Part shown: positions 42,753 to 52,178 of the stretch, in pieces
Layout: every line of letters starts with the position of its first letter
Numbering within the stretch: the first letter of the stretch is position 1
From: CAZVLQ01 sp964628185
Lineage (GTDB): Bacteria; Pseudomonadota; Zetaproteobacteria; Mariprofundales; Mariprofundaceae
Assembly: GCA_964628185.1 (NCBI GenBank)
Contig: CAZVLQ010000002.1
Location: 1-64,000 of the forward strand
Length of the DNA stretch: 64,000 nt
Direction of reading: 5' to 3'
Notes under the pieces: generated by a model
Told to the model about the DNA's origin: nothing
Database searches by the model: none
What the model saw: only the letters and a program-made list of their open reading frames with translations
Translations under genes and position numbers: made by a program

Positions 42753-43553
42753 TCAGGATACCTTGTGCATGGGCTCAAACTCCTCCGCCTCCACATACAC
42801 GCTGGCCGGGTAAACCGGACCGACGTCTACAATCATCCAGACGCCGGCGCGCAGCCCGAGCTCCACATCCAGCACATCCCCCGGCCTGAGCAGTCCGGCG
42901 ATTTCCCCGGCGACCGGCACCGGGCCGATATGGGCTTCCTGGCTGTCGAAGCTCAAATACATCCGGTTCTGTTCCAGCCGGGCAATCCGGGCGTGCCCCT
43001 CCACGAAGCGTGAAAAACGCTGGCTGCGCAGGCGGGGAGAAATACCGCTTCCCATGCGTACGAAGTGAAACAGCAACTGGGCCGCCTTGCCGGCACGTTC
43101 GCATTCAGCCTGCATTTCATCGAGAATACACAGAAATTCCACGCGTCTTTCGGTACCAATCCAGCCCTTTTTTGCAAGGAATTCCAGCCAGCCCCGAAGC
43201 GCCGAGAAACAGTCCGAAAGTACCACGGCCTCACCGCCCAGTTCGCGCAACAGATACCAGCCAAGAAAATCGCGCAGGTGTTCCGCCTCGAGCCGATCCA
43301 GCTCAAGGCCGTACAGATCGACGACGGGCTCCACGTCGCCGTCCATCATTTCACTCATGTGCGCGTGCAGTTCCTGCTCCCAGTCCGCCAGCGGCATTTC
43401 ATCCATTTCATTCGGGTCATCCTGAAACAGATCGGAGTAATGCAGCAGATAATCGGCCAGCATCTCCATGCATTCCCCGGTGTGCTCCCTGTTTTTAGCA
43501 TCCCGTGAAACCAGTTCCTGCACGTAGCGGTCCAGCGCATCCTGTAATAACAA
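42753..43553 (-). CDS. Conserved-looking protein of unknown function divergent from efp
   Basis: From the TTG at 43553 (AGGAG seven bases upstream, and the first codon of a clearly protein-like stretch, LLLQDALDRYVQELVSRDAK) this is 266 residues. The N-terminal two thirds are helical and very acidic (DDPNEMDEMPLADWEQEL). The C-terminal 90 residues read as beta-rich (RMYLSFDSQEAHIGPVPVAG, LLRPGDVLDVELGLRAGVW). No signal peptide, membrane helix or catalytic motif is evident. The stretch before the TTG overlaps the efp promoter region and is not protein-like. I do not recognise the family. Confidence 0.65.
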   Translation of the reverse strand: MLLQDALDRYVQELVSRDAKNREHTGECMEMLADYLLHYSDLFQDDPNEMDEMPLADWEQELHAHMSEMMDGDVEPVVDLYGLELDRLEAEHLRDFLGWYLLRELGGEAVVLSDCFSALRGWLEFLAKKGWIGTERRVEFLCILDEMQAECERAGKAAQLLFHFVRMGSGISPRLRSQRFSRFVEGHARIARLEQNRMYLSFDSQEAHIGPVPVAGEIAGLLRPGDVLDVELGLRAGVWMIVDVGPVYPASVYVEAEEFEPMHKVS

Positions 43554-43656
43554 TCCGTATCTCCTCTTGCCCACGCCTGTTGATATGGCTATGTTGCACG
43601 GCCTCGAAAGACGGGCGGAAAGACCCGTAGAAGTGATATTGTGCCCCAGGAGCCGA

Positions 43657-44220
43657 ATGATGCAAATCAATGCCCCCAGTATCCGCAAGGGAATGATCCT
43701 GGAAGTGGACAGTGCGCTCTGGCGCGTGATGAAAACCCAGCATGTAACCCCCGGCAAGGGCGTGGCCTGCATGCAGGTGGAAATGCGCAATGTCGAGACG
43801 GGCACGAAGACCAACCGGCGGTTTAATTCCACGGAACGGGTCGAGCGCGTAACCCTCACGCAGCGCCTGATGCAGTTTTTGTACGAGGATGGCGGGCGCT
43901 ACCACTTCATGGATATGGAAACCTACGAGCAGATTGAACTGGGTGGAGAATTCCTTGAGGATGCCAGACCCTATCTGCTGCCGGAAGCAGAGGTGACGGT
44001 TGAATTTCATGATGACAGACCGCTCAATGTCCAGTTACCGCAAAGCGTGGTGCTGACGGTGGTGGAATGTGACGCCGCCATCAAGGGTCAGACCGCGACC
44101 GGCTCCTATAAACCCGGCAAGCTCGAAACCGGCGCCACGATCATGGTACCGCCCTACCTTGAGGCAGGCACGAAAATCAGGGTCAACACGGAAACCGGTG
44201 AATATATGGAACGCGCCTGA
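43657..44220 (+). CDS. efp: Translation elongation factor P
   Basis: A 187-residue three-domain protein. TPGKGVACMQVEMRN contains the loop-tip Lys (PGKG) that is post-translationally modified in many bacteria. RVTLTQRLMQFLYEDGGRYHFMDMETYEQIEL and the C-terminal KGQTATGSYKPGKLETGATIMVPPYLEAGTKIRVNTETGEY are signatures. It relieves ribosome stalling at polyproline. CAGGAG lies before tandem ATG codons at 43657 and 43660. No epmA or epmB modification gene is in the window. Confidence 0.96.
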   Translation: MMQINAPSIRKGMILEVDSALWRVMKTQHVTPGKGVACMQVEMRNVETGTKTNRRFNSTERVERVTLTQRLMQFLYEDGGRYHFMDMETYEQIELGGEFLEDARPYLLPEAEVTVEFHDDRPLNVQLPQSVVLTVVECDAAIKGQTATGSYKPGKLETGATIMVPPYLEAGTKIRVNTETGEYMERA

Positions 44221-44266
44221 CAGTTTTACTGGCTGGACGGTCTCGATAAAAAACTTGAAGGTTCAA

Positions 44267-44479
44267 ATGGTTAACATATGGAAAGCAATACGCTGCTCAC
44301 TTCTGGTTTGCGCCCTGTTTTGCAGCGGTTGTATTAGCACTATCGTTGGTACGGCGACAGACGTCGCCATCGAGGTAGTGAAAGTTCCATTCAAGGCGGG
44401 CGCTGCCGTCGCTGATGCCTTTGGCAGTGGCGGCGAAGAAGAAAATACAACTGATAAGAAGGATGTAAAAAAGGAATAG
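44267..44479 (+). CDS. Small lipoprotein-like protein (70 aa)
   Basis: MVNIWKAIRCSLLVCALFCSGC starts a hydrophobic signal ending in a lipobox-like CSGC (the -3 residue is unusual). A short mature part follows (ISTIVGTATDVAIEVVKVPFKAGAAVADAFG) with an acidic/lysine tail. GAAGG lies five bases before the ATG. It sits 46 bp after efp. Short lipoproteins with this GTA.DVA...VPF pattern occur in gammaproteobacteria (DUF6726-like, tentative). Function unknown. Confidence 0.65.
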   Translation: MVNIWKAIRCSLLVCALFCSGCISTIVGTATDVAIEVVKVPFKAGAAVADAFGSGGEEENTTDKKDVKKE

Positions 44480-44502
44480 CCCATTTCCCGCTTCACAGGC
44501 TC

Positions 44503-44973
44503 CTAGTCCCTGTTTAACGCCTCCAGATTGGCGCTGATACGGCGCAATACCGCACGCGTGGTGTCGTAATCCTGCTGGCTCACACCTTGCAGCGCGGCAG
44601 CCACATATTCCAGGAATACCGGGTGAATACATTGTATGGCGCGAGCACCATCCGCAGTCAGAAAAGCGCGTACAACCCTGCGGTCCGCTGCATCCGGCCG
44701 GCGCGTCACCAGCCCCTTTCTGACCAGCCCATTCAGCAGCCGGGTCACAACCGCCTTGTCCTTGGCCAGGGTGCGGGCAAGGCTCGTCTGCATGGCGCCG
44801 TCATCCCTTCGCAGCAGCGCAAGTACGCCGAATTCCTCATGCGTCACGGCGTAGCCCGCCTCCATGCACCGGCGGACGATGCCCTGGCGAAAGGCATACC
44901 TGAGATGACCCACCAGATAGCCGAGACTGTCCTCGAAGCGTTGTGATACCGCGGCTTCATTCATATTCCGCAT
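44503..44973 (-). CDS. MarR-family transcriptional regulator
   Basis: About 156 residues with a winged helix-turn-helix: AGYAVTHEEFGVLALLRRDDGAMQTSLARTLAKDKAVVTRLLNGLVRKGLVTRRPDAADRRVVRAFLT. Dimerisation helices lie at both ends. It is divergent from the tolC-RND genes, and the DNA between carries two tandem copies of a TTGA-N5-TCAA palindrome, a likely operator covering its own start. An ATG at 44964 is equally possible; starts further upstream would place coding sequence over the operator. Ligand unknown; drug-like efflux substrates are expected. Confidence 0.88.
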   Translation of the reverse strand: MRNMNEAAVSQRFEDSLGYLVGHLRYAFRQGIVRRCMEAGYAVTHEEFGVLALLRRDDGAMQTSLARTLAKDKAVVTRLLNGLVRKGLVTRRPDAADRRVVRAFLTADGARAIQCIHPVFLEYVAAALQGVSQQDYDTTRAVLRRISANLEALNRD

Positions 44974-44984
44974 GCTAGGGCATT

Positions 44985-45016
44985 TAGTTGACATTATCAA
45001 TAGTTGACATTATCAA
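44985..45016. promoter_or_regulatory. Tandem MarR-type operator repeat
   Basis: TAGTTGACATTATCAA occurs twice, back to back with no mismatch (44985-45000 and 45001-45016). Each copy holds a palindromic TTGA-N5-TCAA core, the usual symmetry of a MarR dimer site. It lies between the divergent marR and tolC starts, so bound repressor could block both promoters. Confidence 0.7.
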
Positions 45017-45096
45017 TGTTATCCGCAAGTCTTCATGGTGACGGAGATTCCAGTCCGCGCAACCCATTGTCTGGCAAGGAAGGTGTTCACCCGCAC

Positions 45097-46569
45097 ATGC
45101 GTTCTGTTTTGCTGATGTCCTGTCTCTCCATGCTGATCGCCATACCCGTGGCGATAGCGGAACCGATGAGTCTGGCGGCCGTGATTCGCAACGTGCTGGC
45201 CCATCATCCCGATATCCCCTTAAGCCGACTGCAAATCCGAATCACAAGCACGGACCAGCAGAGCATTGAAGGCCAGCTTGATCCGCAAGTCACCGCCAGC
45301 CTGTTGTCCATCAACGATCAGAATCCGACGAACAGCCTGTTTAATCCCGTCATATCCAATACGCTTCAGCAGATCAAGGGAGACATCACCAAGCCACTGG
45401 CCAATGGTGATACGGTGACGATCTCGCTGGACTACAACCGCACCTTACTGACCTTCGAGCGGACCAACCTGTTCGCCCTCTTTGACCCCTCCTACCATAA
45501 CCAGATTGACCTGACCTATCGCCATGCCCTGCTGCGGGGATCGGGCAGGCCTGCCTATCATCAGGCACTGGTCGCGGCGCTTGCCGATGAATCGGCGGCC
45601 CGGTTTCAGGAATCCGTGACAGCGAGAAACCTGAGCAGCCAGGCCATTCAACTCTATTTCGATATCGGTGCGGACGAAGTCAACCGCCAGCTTGCCGCCG
45701 ACGCCGCTGACCGCGCCGACAGGCTGCTTGATTACCAGAAAAGCCGCGAACGTTTCGGTCTGATCGAAAAAGCGGACCGACTGCAGGCCGAGGCGCTTTC
45801 CGCTACGCGTCGCATGGAGCTGGCCGATGCCGAGGCCAGTCTTGCGAAAGATACGACGGCGCTGAACCGTCTGATGCTGCGCAATCCGGATACGCCGATT
45901 ACCACCCGGGATGATCAGGGACTGGATGACCCCTTGCCCGGCCTGGAAGATGCCATGGATATCGCGGATAAGAGGCGGCCGGAATTGCTGGCGCTGGCAT
46001 CCAGACTGAAGGCCGCGGAGGCCCGGCTTGCCGAGACGCGCGACGATGATCGCGCTCAGCTTGATTTGGTGGGACGGATCGGCTCCCGGGCGTTGGCCGG
46101 CACTTACGGCACCGCGGTCAGGAAAGGCTTCAGCCTGGCAGACCGTTTTGCCTCGATCGGCGTGGAATTTTCGGATACCATCGCCAACCATGCCGCCAGG
46201 GCGGCCATTCGCAAGGCGGCGCTACAACGTGAACAAGTGTTGGCCGAACACAGGCAAACTCGTGAACTCATCAAGGATGACCTGGCCAGGTTGCTGTCAC
46301 TTATCCGCACCGGAAGAAAAACATGGGCCGCGGCCAAAATTCGCGAACTGGCGGAACGAAAAAAATTTGGCGCGGAGCTTGCACGTTATCGCGAGGGGCG
46401 TTCAGACACGGCGACGGTGATCCAGTTTGAAGGCGACCTGCGTGCCGCTGAAATCGAAACTGCGTTGAGACGTATCGCGCTACTGCGCTATCAGCGTCAA
46501 CTGGCATGGGCCAAGGGGACGTTACTGGATACATTAGGGGTGACGTTCGCATCCCTGAATCAGCCTTGA
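45097..46569 (+). CDS. TolC-family outer-membrane efflux protein
   Basis: About 490 residues. MRSVLLMSCLSMLIAIPVAIA is a signal peptide. Two long helical halves follow with alternating coiled-coil stretches (ARNLSSQAIQLYFDIGADEVNRQLAADAADRA; RIGLIEKADRLQAEALSATRRMELADAEASLAKD; ALREELIK-type repeats) typical of the TolC tunnel. Divergent from marR and 100 bp upstream of the RND pump, so they form one efflux operon. A periplasmic adaptor gene is missing between or after them. Codons from 45004 are open but precede the signal peptide and are not conserved. Confidence 0.85.
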   Translation: MRSVLLMSCLSMLIAIPVAIAEPMSLAAVIRNVLAHHPDIPLSRLQIRITSTDQQSIEGQLDPQVTASLLSINDQNPTNSLFNPVISNTLQQIKGDITKPLANGDTVTISLDYNRTLLTFERTNLFALFDPSYHNQIDLTYRHALLRGSGRPAYHQALVAALADESAARFQESVTARNLSSQAIQLYFDIGADEVNRQLAADAADRADRLLDYQKSRERFGLIEKADRLQAEALSATRRMELADAEASLAKDTTALNRLMLRNPDTPITTRDDQGLDDPLPGLEDAMDIADKRRPELLALASRLKAAEARLAETRDDDRAQLDLVGRIGSRALAGTYGTAVRKGFSLADRFASIGVEFSDTIANHAARAAIRKAALQREQVLAEHRQTRELIKDDLARLLSLIRTGRKTWAAAKIRELAERKKFGAELARYREGRSDTATVIQFEGDLRAAEIETALRRIALLRYQRQLAWAKGTLLDTLGVTFASLNQP

Positions 46570-46669
46570 TGCATGCTCCGGAGATGAAAAGGCACAGAGA
46601 GAAAGAAGATGCCGGATTTTTTATATTGCGTCCGCCTTTCCACCCCTGTGCCACCGTGGTCACATCCGT

Positions 46670-49600
46670 ATGAAGCGGTTAATCGCCTTCTTTGTCGGGC
46701 ACGGCCTGCTCGTCAACATGCTCTCCCTGATGCTGCTTGCCGGCGGTATCTATGCCGCCCTTACCATTCAGCGCGAGGCCTTTCCCAGCATCAATTTTGA
46801 TCTGGTTTCCATACACAGCACCTGGCCGGGCGCTTCTCCCCGCGAAATCGAACGAATGGTCGTGACCCCTATCGAGCGTGAACTGAAAGGCATTGACGGC
46901 GTTAAATCCATCCGCTCCACCGCCTACTCCGGCTCCATGGAAATCGATATCGAAATTGATCCCGATTACCGGGACCGTTCACGTTTCGTCTCTGATGTGC
47001 AACAGGCCATCAACCGGACAGACCTGCCCGACGACCTGCCCGACGATCCCGTGCTGACGGAAATCAAGTCCGAGCAGGCGCCGGTGCTTTCCTTCACCAT
47101 CTTCGGTGATATCAAACCGTTGACGCTCAAGCGTATTGCCGATGAGGTCGAGGATGACGTACTGGATATCCCCGGCGTGGCCCGCATCGTTACCCAGGGC
47201 AAGCGCAAGGAGGAAATCCGTATCGTGCTGGATCCCCCACGCATGCATCGCCAGCGCATTTCCACCGCCGACGTGGTCAGTCTGATCCAGGGCTGGAATG
47301 TCAATGCGCCCGGTGGCGCCATTAAATCCGCCGGGAAGGAAAAAATCATTCGCGTTGCCGGCCAGTTCAAATCCGCCGTGGACGCGGCGCATCTTGTGCT
47401 GCGCGCCAATGATCGCGGCAACGCCGTTTATCTGAGTGACGTGGCCAGTGTCAGTGAAGCGCTTGTCACGACCCAGCGTTATGTGGATGCGCTGGGTAAA
47501 CCGGCCATCAACATGATCGTGATGAAAAAGGGCGATGCCGATCTTATCGATCTCGTCGATCGCCTGCGCGTCTATCTTGCCACGGTGCCGAAAAAGTATG
47601 GTGGCAATATCCGCGTACATACCTACCGTGATATTTCCACCGTCACCCGTTTGCGCCTGGGGGTTCTGACCAGTAACGGCGGCATCGGTCTGTTGCTGGT
47701 GCTGGCCGTATTGCTGCTGTTTCTGCGTCCGGCCGTGGCCTTTACAACCGTATGGGGCCTGCCCGTCATCTTCTTCTCCGGCGTGCTTGTGCTGTTTCTG
47801 GCGGACAATACGCTCAATCTGCTCAGCATGTTCGGCTTCATTATCGCCCTGGGCCTGATTGTCGATGACGCCATTATCATCGGTGAAAACACAACCTGGC
47901 ACATGGAACAGGGCATTGCCCCGAAACGTGCCGCCGTGCTCGGCGCCTATGAACTGGCCGGACCGGTTTCGGCCACCGTACTGACTACGATCGTGGCCTT
48001 CCTGCCACTGATGTTCATGCAGGGCATTATCGGCAAATTCGTTTTTTCCATTCCGGTTGTGGTGATTGTGCTGCTGCTTTTTTCCTGGCTGGAGGCGCTG
48101 TTCATTCTTCCCAACCATATCCGTGATGTCAGTAATGCGCGCGCCCATCCCAGGGAACGCGCGCTGATGCGCTGGCTGACGCAGGTCTATGTTTTTGTGC
48201 TGCGGCCCGCCGTGCGCTGGCGTTATCTCACGATTCTTCTCACCCTGGCCGCGCTCGGCGGCAGCCTGTGGCTGGCAGGCCACATGAAATTCCAGCTTTT
48301 TCCATCCGGTGCCGAAAGCCAGTTCTACCTGCGCGTTATGGCACCCGCCGGAACCACGCTCGCATCCATGCGGCAAAACATGCTGGATGTTGACCGTAAG
48401 GTGCGCGCGAACATCGACCCATCCCTGCTCGAAACCACGATTATTATCACCGGACAGAGCAGCGCCGATGAGCGCGACAGCTTAAAACAGTTCGGCGATC
48501 GCTACGGCTTTGTGCGCGTCATCCTGACGCCGTTTTCCACCCGCAACGTATCCGCCTTCGCACTGATGCATCGGCTTGAGAATATCATTCCGGGCAAATT
48601 CCCGAACCTTTCCATTGATTTTGTCATGCTGAGTCCGGGACCACCCGTGGGACGCGCCCTGCATGCCGAGCTTTTCGGCGCACCCGCCCCGGTTCTGAAA
48701 CGGGCCGCGCGGCACCTTGCGGCATACCTGGAAAAAATTCCTGGCGTGCATTCCGTCGAAAGCGGCCTGACCGCGGGCGATCCGGAAATTCATGTCGTAC
48801 TCAACCGCAGGCTTGCCGCCTATGCCGGCGTGGATCTGGCCACCGTCGCCACGCATATCAGGGCGGCCTTTGACGGGCTGCGCGTCTCCACCCTGAACCG
48901 TGGCAAGGAAGAGGTGGATGTCACGCTGCGCTACCCAGAGCGTTTTCAGCGACATGTACGCACGTTAAGGAAACTGGGCATCCCCAACAATGCCGGCGGC
49001 CTGACCCCGCTGGGTGCATTCGCCCGTTTTGTCACCAGGCCCGGTGTCACCAGCATCCGTCACAAGAACGGCAACCGGGTCATCGACATCTCCGCCGGGG
49101 TGGAGACGGAACGGATCACCTCCAGAGAACTCAATGCGAAGGTAATGCACGACAGGAAAAACTGGCTGGGAACCGACGCCGGCAAAGTCAGCATTCATCT
49201 GGGTGGCGAGGAAGAACGCTCGCAGGAATCCCTGCGCGGCCTGGCCTTCAGCTTCGCCTACGCTCTGGCCGGAATCTTCGTGATCCTCGCCATTCAGTTC
49301 AACCGCCTGAGTTATCCGCTGCTGGTAATGCTGGCCATCCCCTTCGGCGTCATCGGCATTATCACGGGCTTTTTCCTGCACGGACAGCCGTTGTCGTTCA
49401 TGGCCATGATGGGCTTCGTGGCACTTGCCGGTGTAGTCGTCAACGATTCGCTGGTCATCGCGGTGTTTATCCAGCGCCTGATGGAAAAGGGAATGCCATG
49501 GCGGGAGGCTGTGATGATCGGCGGCAGACGCAGGCTGCGCGCCGTGCTGCTCACCACCATTACCACCGTTGTCGGCCTGTTGCCCACAGCCTATGGCTGG

Positions 49601-49771
49601 GGCGGTTTCGATCCGTTCGTGGCACCGATGGCGCTGGCGCTTTCCTGGGGCCTGATCTTTTCCACCGGTATTACGCTGCTTTCCATCCCGGCCGCTTTCG
49701 GTATCGGCATGGATATCCGACATGCCGCAAACTGGCTGTGGCGCGCTATCGCGAGACAGGGCGGCGGGTGA
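46670..49771 (+). CDS. RND-family efflux pump, inner-membrane permease
   Basis: A 1033-residue protein with twelve helices and two large periplasmic loops. The start MKRLIAFFVGHGLLVNMLSL, loop motif QREAFPSINFD, helix-4 region GFIIALGLIVDDAIIIGEN (acidic proton-relay residues) and C-terminal GFVALAGVVVNDSLVIAVF are those of AcrB/MexB-like permeases. It uses proton entry to expel substrates through TolC. No HlyD/AcrA-type adaptor gene adjoins it. It is followed by a strong terminator at 49874. Confidence 0.95.
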   Translation: MKRLIAFFVGHGLLVNMLSLMLLAGGIYAALTIQREAFPSINFDLVSIHSTWPGASPREIERMVVTPIERELKGIDGVKSIRSTAYSGSMEIDIEIDPDYRDRSRFVSDVQQAINRTDLPDDLPDDPVLTEIKSEQAPVLSFTIFGDIKPLTLKRIADEVEDDVLDIPGVARIVTQGKRKEEIRIVLDPPRMHRQRISTADVVSLIQGWNVNAPGGAIKSAGKEKIIRVAGQFKSAVDAAHLVLRANDRGNAVYLSDVASVSEALVTTQRYVDALGKPAINMIVMKKGDADLIDLVDRLRVYLATVPKKYGGNIRVHTYRDISTVTRLRLGVLTSNGGIGLLLVLAVLLLFLRPAVAFTTVWGLPVIFFSGVLVLFLADNTLNLLSMFGFIIALGLIVDDAIIIGENTTWHMEQGIAPKRAAVLGAYELAGPVSATVLTTIVAFLPLMFMQGIIGKFVFSIPVVVIVLLLFSWLEALFILPNHIRDVSNARAHPRERALMRWLTQVYVFVLRPAVRWRYLTILLTLAALGGSLWLAGHMKFQLFPSGAESQFYLRVMAPAGTTLASMRQNMLDVDRKVRANIDPSLLETTIIITGQSSADERDSLKQFGDRYGFVRVILTPFSTRNVSAFALMHRLENIIPGKFPNLSIDFVMLSPGPPVGRALHAELFGAPAPVLKRAARHLAAYLEKIPGVHSVESGLTAGDPEIHVVLNRRLAAYAGVDLATVATHIRAAFDGLRVSTLNRGKEEVDVTLRYPERFQRHVRTLRKLGIPNNAGGLTPLGAFARFVTRPGVTSIRHKNGNRVIDISAGVETERITSRELNAKVMHDRKNWLGTDAGKVSIHLGGEEERSQESLRGLAFSFAYALAGIFVILAIQFNRLSYPLLVMLAIPFGVIGIITGFFLHGQPLSFMAMMGFVALAGVVVNDSLVIAVFIQRLMEKGMPWREAVMIGGRRRLRAVLLTTITTVVGLLPTAYGWGGFDPFVAPMALALSWGLIFSTGITLLSIPAAFGIGMDIRHAANWLWRAIARQGGG

Positions 49772-49873
49772 AAAAATCATCATCCGTATTTCATCGTATT
49801 TTCATATTTCCACCCTATAGTCCACTTCGTCTGGCGCCACCCTCCTCCCCTCCCTCCCCGGCGCCAGATGATT

Positions 49874-49912
49874 TGAAACAAGGCCCCGGCCGTCTGGCCG
49901 GGGCCTGTTTCA
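49874..49912 (+). terminator. Rho-independent terminator
   Basis: AGGCCCCGGCC, loop GTCT, then GGCCGGGGCCT form a perfect 11-bp GC stem, extended by TGAAAC/GTTTCA outside it with one bulge, ending in a short T-containing tract. It lies 100 bp after the RND gene and before waaA. Confidence 0.85.
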
Positions 49913-49989
49913 TTTCCACATCACCCGGGAGCCTGCCATAATCCGGGCCATGACTGGATCACCTGCCTCTTTCCTGTTGCAATGCGCCC

Positions 49990-51168
49990 ATGAGTTTGAA
50001 TAACGCTTGCAGGTGGCGTCAGCATCTGACCCTGGATCTCCCGGCGGCATCGTCGCGTCCCGTATGGCTGCACGCCTGTTCGGTCGGCGAAACCGGCTCG
50101 CTTGCACCCCTGATTAACGCCCTGCTTGAAAAATCATTGCCCCTGCATCTGACCGTGGTGACAAAAACAGGCTTTGCCCATGCCAGGCGCCTGTTCGGCG
50201 GACGGATCGGTCTTTCCTATCTTCCATGGGATGTGCCGGGGCTGATGGGGCGCTTCGTCAGACGCCTGCGGCCACACCTGTTGCTGCTTGCCGAAACGGA
50301 ATTCTGGCCGGGTATGCTCTTGGCCTGCCGGCGAGGTGGCATCCCGGTGGTTGGCATCAATACACGCATATCGGACCGGTCCTTTCCTCGCTACCGCGCC
50401 AGCCGTTTCCTGTGGCGGCGCTGGCTTTCACCCGTTTCCCTTTTCCTGGCGCAAAGCGATCTCGACACCGCTCGCCTGACCGCCATGGGCGTGGACCCGT
50501 CCCGTATCCGGGTCGTGGGTAACCTGAAATTTGCCGTGCCGCCACCACAAGTGGAGGCGGAGGCGTTAAGGAAGCGGCTGGACAAAAGCATGGTGCGTCC
50601 GATTTTGCTGGTAGCCAGCACGCACGAGGGTGAAGAGACGATTTTGCTGGACATGTGGCCGGAATGGAAGCGATTACAACCGGATTTGCTGATGGTGATC
50701 GTGCCCAGGCATCCCCGGCGTTTTGACGATGTCGCGGACATGGTCCGCCAACAGGGACTCAGGCTGGCGCGATGGTCGGAGACACAGGCTGATCCCCGGG
50801 CGGACATTATGCTCATTGATACCATGGGCATCCTCGGCACGCTTTATGTCACTGCCGATATCGCTATTATTGGCGGCAGCCTTGCGCCCGTTGGCGGGCA
50901 CAACCCTCTGGAAGCGGCGGTTTGCGGACGCGGTGTCATTGCCGGTCCATATGTGCATAATTTCAGGGCGATTTTCAGGGAGATGCAGCATGCCGGCGGC
51001 GCTATTGTGGCGGAAGACTGTCATGCCCTGAATCTGGCAGTTCAGCATTTTCTGCAACATCCGGATGAACTCAGGCGGATGCACGCCCATTCGGCTGCAT
51101 TCATGCTGGACAAGGCAAGAGTGCTGGAACGCACTCTGAAAGCGATCCATCCTTATCTGCATGTTTGA
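49990..51168 (+). CDS. waaA: 3-deoxy-D-manno-octulosonic acid (Kdo) transferase
   Basis: A 392-residue GT30 enzyme. WLHACSVGETGSLAPLINAL has the catalytic Glu region, LLLAETEFWPGMLLACR and NTRISDRSFPRYRAS follow, and GGSLAPVGGHNPLEAAVCG is the C-terminal CMP-Kdo-binding motif. It adds Kdo to lipid IVA at the inner membrane. It is some 30 residues shorter than E. coli WaaA at the N-terminus, lacking a clear anchor helix. First gene of the 12-gene LPS operon, overlapping lpxK by eight bases. Confidence 0.95.
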   Translation: MSLNNACRWRQHLTLDLPAASSRPVWLHACSVGETGSLAPLINALLEKSLPLHLTVVTKTGFAHARRLFGGRIGLSYLPWDVPGLMGRFVRRLRPHLLLLAETEFWPGMLLACRRGGIPVVGINTRISDRSFPRYRASRFLWRRWLSPVSLFLAQSDLDTARLTAMGVDPSRIRVVGNLKFAVPPPQVEAEALRKRLDKSMVRPILLVASTHEGEETILLDMWPEWKRLQPDLLMVIVPRHPRRFDDVADMVRQQGLRLARWSETQADPRADIMLIDTMGILGTLYVTADIAIIGGSLAPVGGHNPLEAAVCGRGVIAGPYVHNFRAIFREMQHAGGAIVAEDCHALNLAVQHFLQHPDELRRMHAHSAAFMLDKARVLERTLKAIHPYLHV

Positions 51169-52147
51169 GCGCGTGGAACATCTGTGGTGGCGAACCGGAG
51201 CGCCACCCGGCCCGCTGCGCTGGGCGAGCGGCATTTATGCCGGAATCAATGCATGGAATTTGCATCGGCGCGGAAAAAATGCGATTGCACCCCGTATTCC
51301 GCTGATTTCCGTCGGCAATATCAATGTCGGGGGCAGCGGTAAAACGCCATTCGTCATCTGGCTGTGTGCGCGGATGCAACAGCACGGCTACAGACCGGTG
51401 GTACTTTGCAGGGGCGATGCCGGCAGGCTGTCCACTCCCCGCCGGGTAGACCGGAACGACATGGCGGACGAGGTGGGGGATGAGGCCCTGCTGCTGGCCC
51501 GGCGCTGCAATACCCCCGTTATTGCCGGCCGCGACCGAATATCCGCGTGCGGCATGGCCGAAGCCCTGGGAAATGTGATCATCCTCGATGACGGTTTCCA
51601 GTACCGGCGGGTTAAACGTGCCTGCGATATCGTTCTTGTCCCGGCCGAAGGCATCGGCAACGGCTGCCTGCTTCCCGCCGGCCCCTTGCGTGAACCCGTT
51701 GATGCCCTTGCCCGGGCCGATTTCATCGTACGCACCGGCAAGGGGCATGCAGCCCCGCTGACACAGACAAGGGAATGGCGCTGGTGCGCCCGCCCACAAC
51801 CCCTGCAACCGCTATGCGGTCATACCGCGTCCAGGCCGGAGAAAGTACTGGCCGTGGCAGGCATTGCCCGTCCGTGGCGTTTGCTTTCAACCCTTGAATC
51901 CCAGGGCATTCAGGTGAAAAAATTTATGCCGTTTGCTGATCACCATCATTACCGGCGCAAGGACGTGGCACGTATCATCGCCAGTGGCCTGCCCGTGGTC
52001 ACAACGGAAAAGGATGCCGTGAAACTGGCCCCGCTGTGGCCGGAAGATGCGCTTCTGTGGATATTACCGCTGGAGGGCATAGGTGAAGAAGGCTTGCCGG
52101 ACGCCATCATCGGGACCATCCTTGCGCACTCAAAACAACCTGCATGA
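51161..52147 (+). CDS. lpxK: Tetraacyldisaccharide 4'-kinase
   Basis: A 328-residue P-loop kinase: MFERVEHLWWRTGAP, then ISVGNINVGGSGKTPFVIWL (Walker A) and IILDDGFQYRRVKRACDIVLV (Walker B-like, family specific), VVTTEKDAVKLAPLWPEDA near the end. It phosphorylates the 4' position of lipid A. It overlaps waaA by eight bases and is followed by ycaR. Confidence 0.95.
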   Translation: MFERVEHLWWRTGAPPGPLRWASGIYAGINAWNLHRRGKNAIAPRIPLISVGNINVGGSGKTPFVIWLCARMQQHGYRPVVLCRGDAGRLSTPRRVDRNDMADEVGDEALLLARRCNTPVIAGRDRISACGMAEALGNVIILDDGFQYRRVKRACDIVLVPAEGIGNGCLLPAGPLREPVDALARADFIVRTGKGHAAPLTQTREWRWCARPQPLQPLCGHTASRPEKVLAVAGIARPWRLLSTLESQGIQVKKFMPFADHHHYRRKDVARIIASGLPVVTTEKDAVKLAPLWPEDALLWILPLEGIGEEGLPDAIIGTILAHSKQPA

Positions 52148-52178
52148 CTTATCATTCATCGGATTAGCGGAGAAGAAG

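Noticed and set aside
46979..48376. 465-codon frame antisense to the RND permease
   Set aside because: Lies wholly within the RND gene on the other strand and is Gln/His-rich low complexity.
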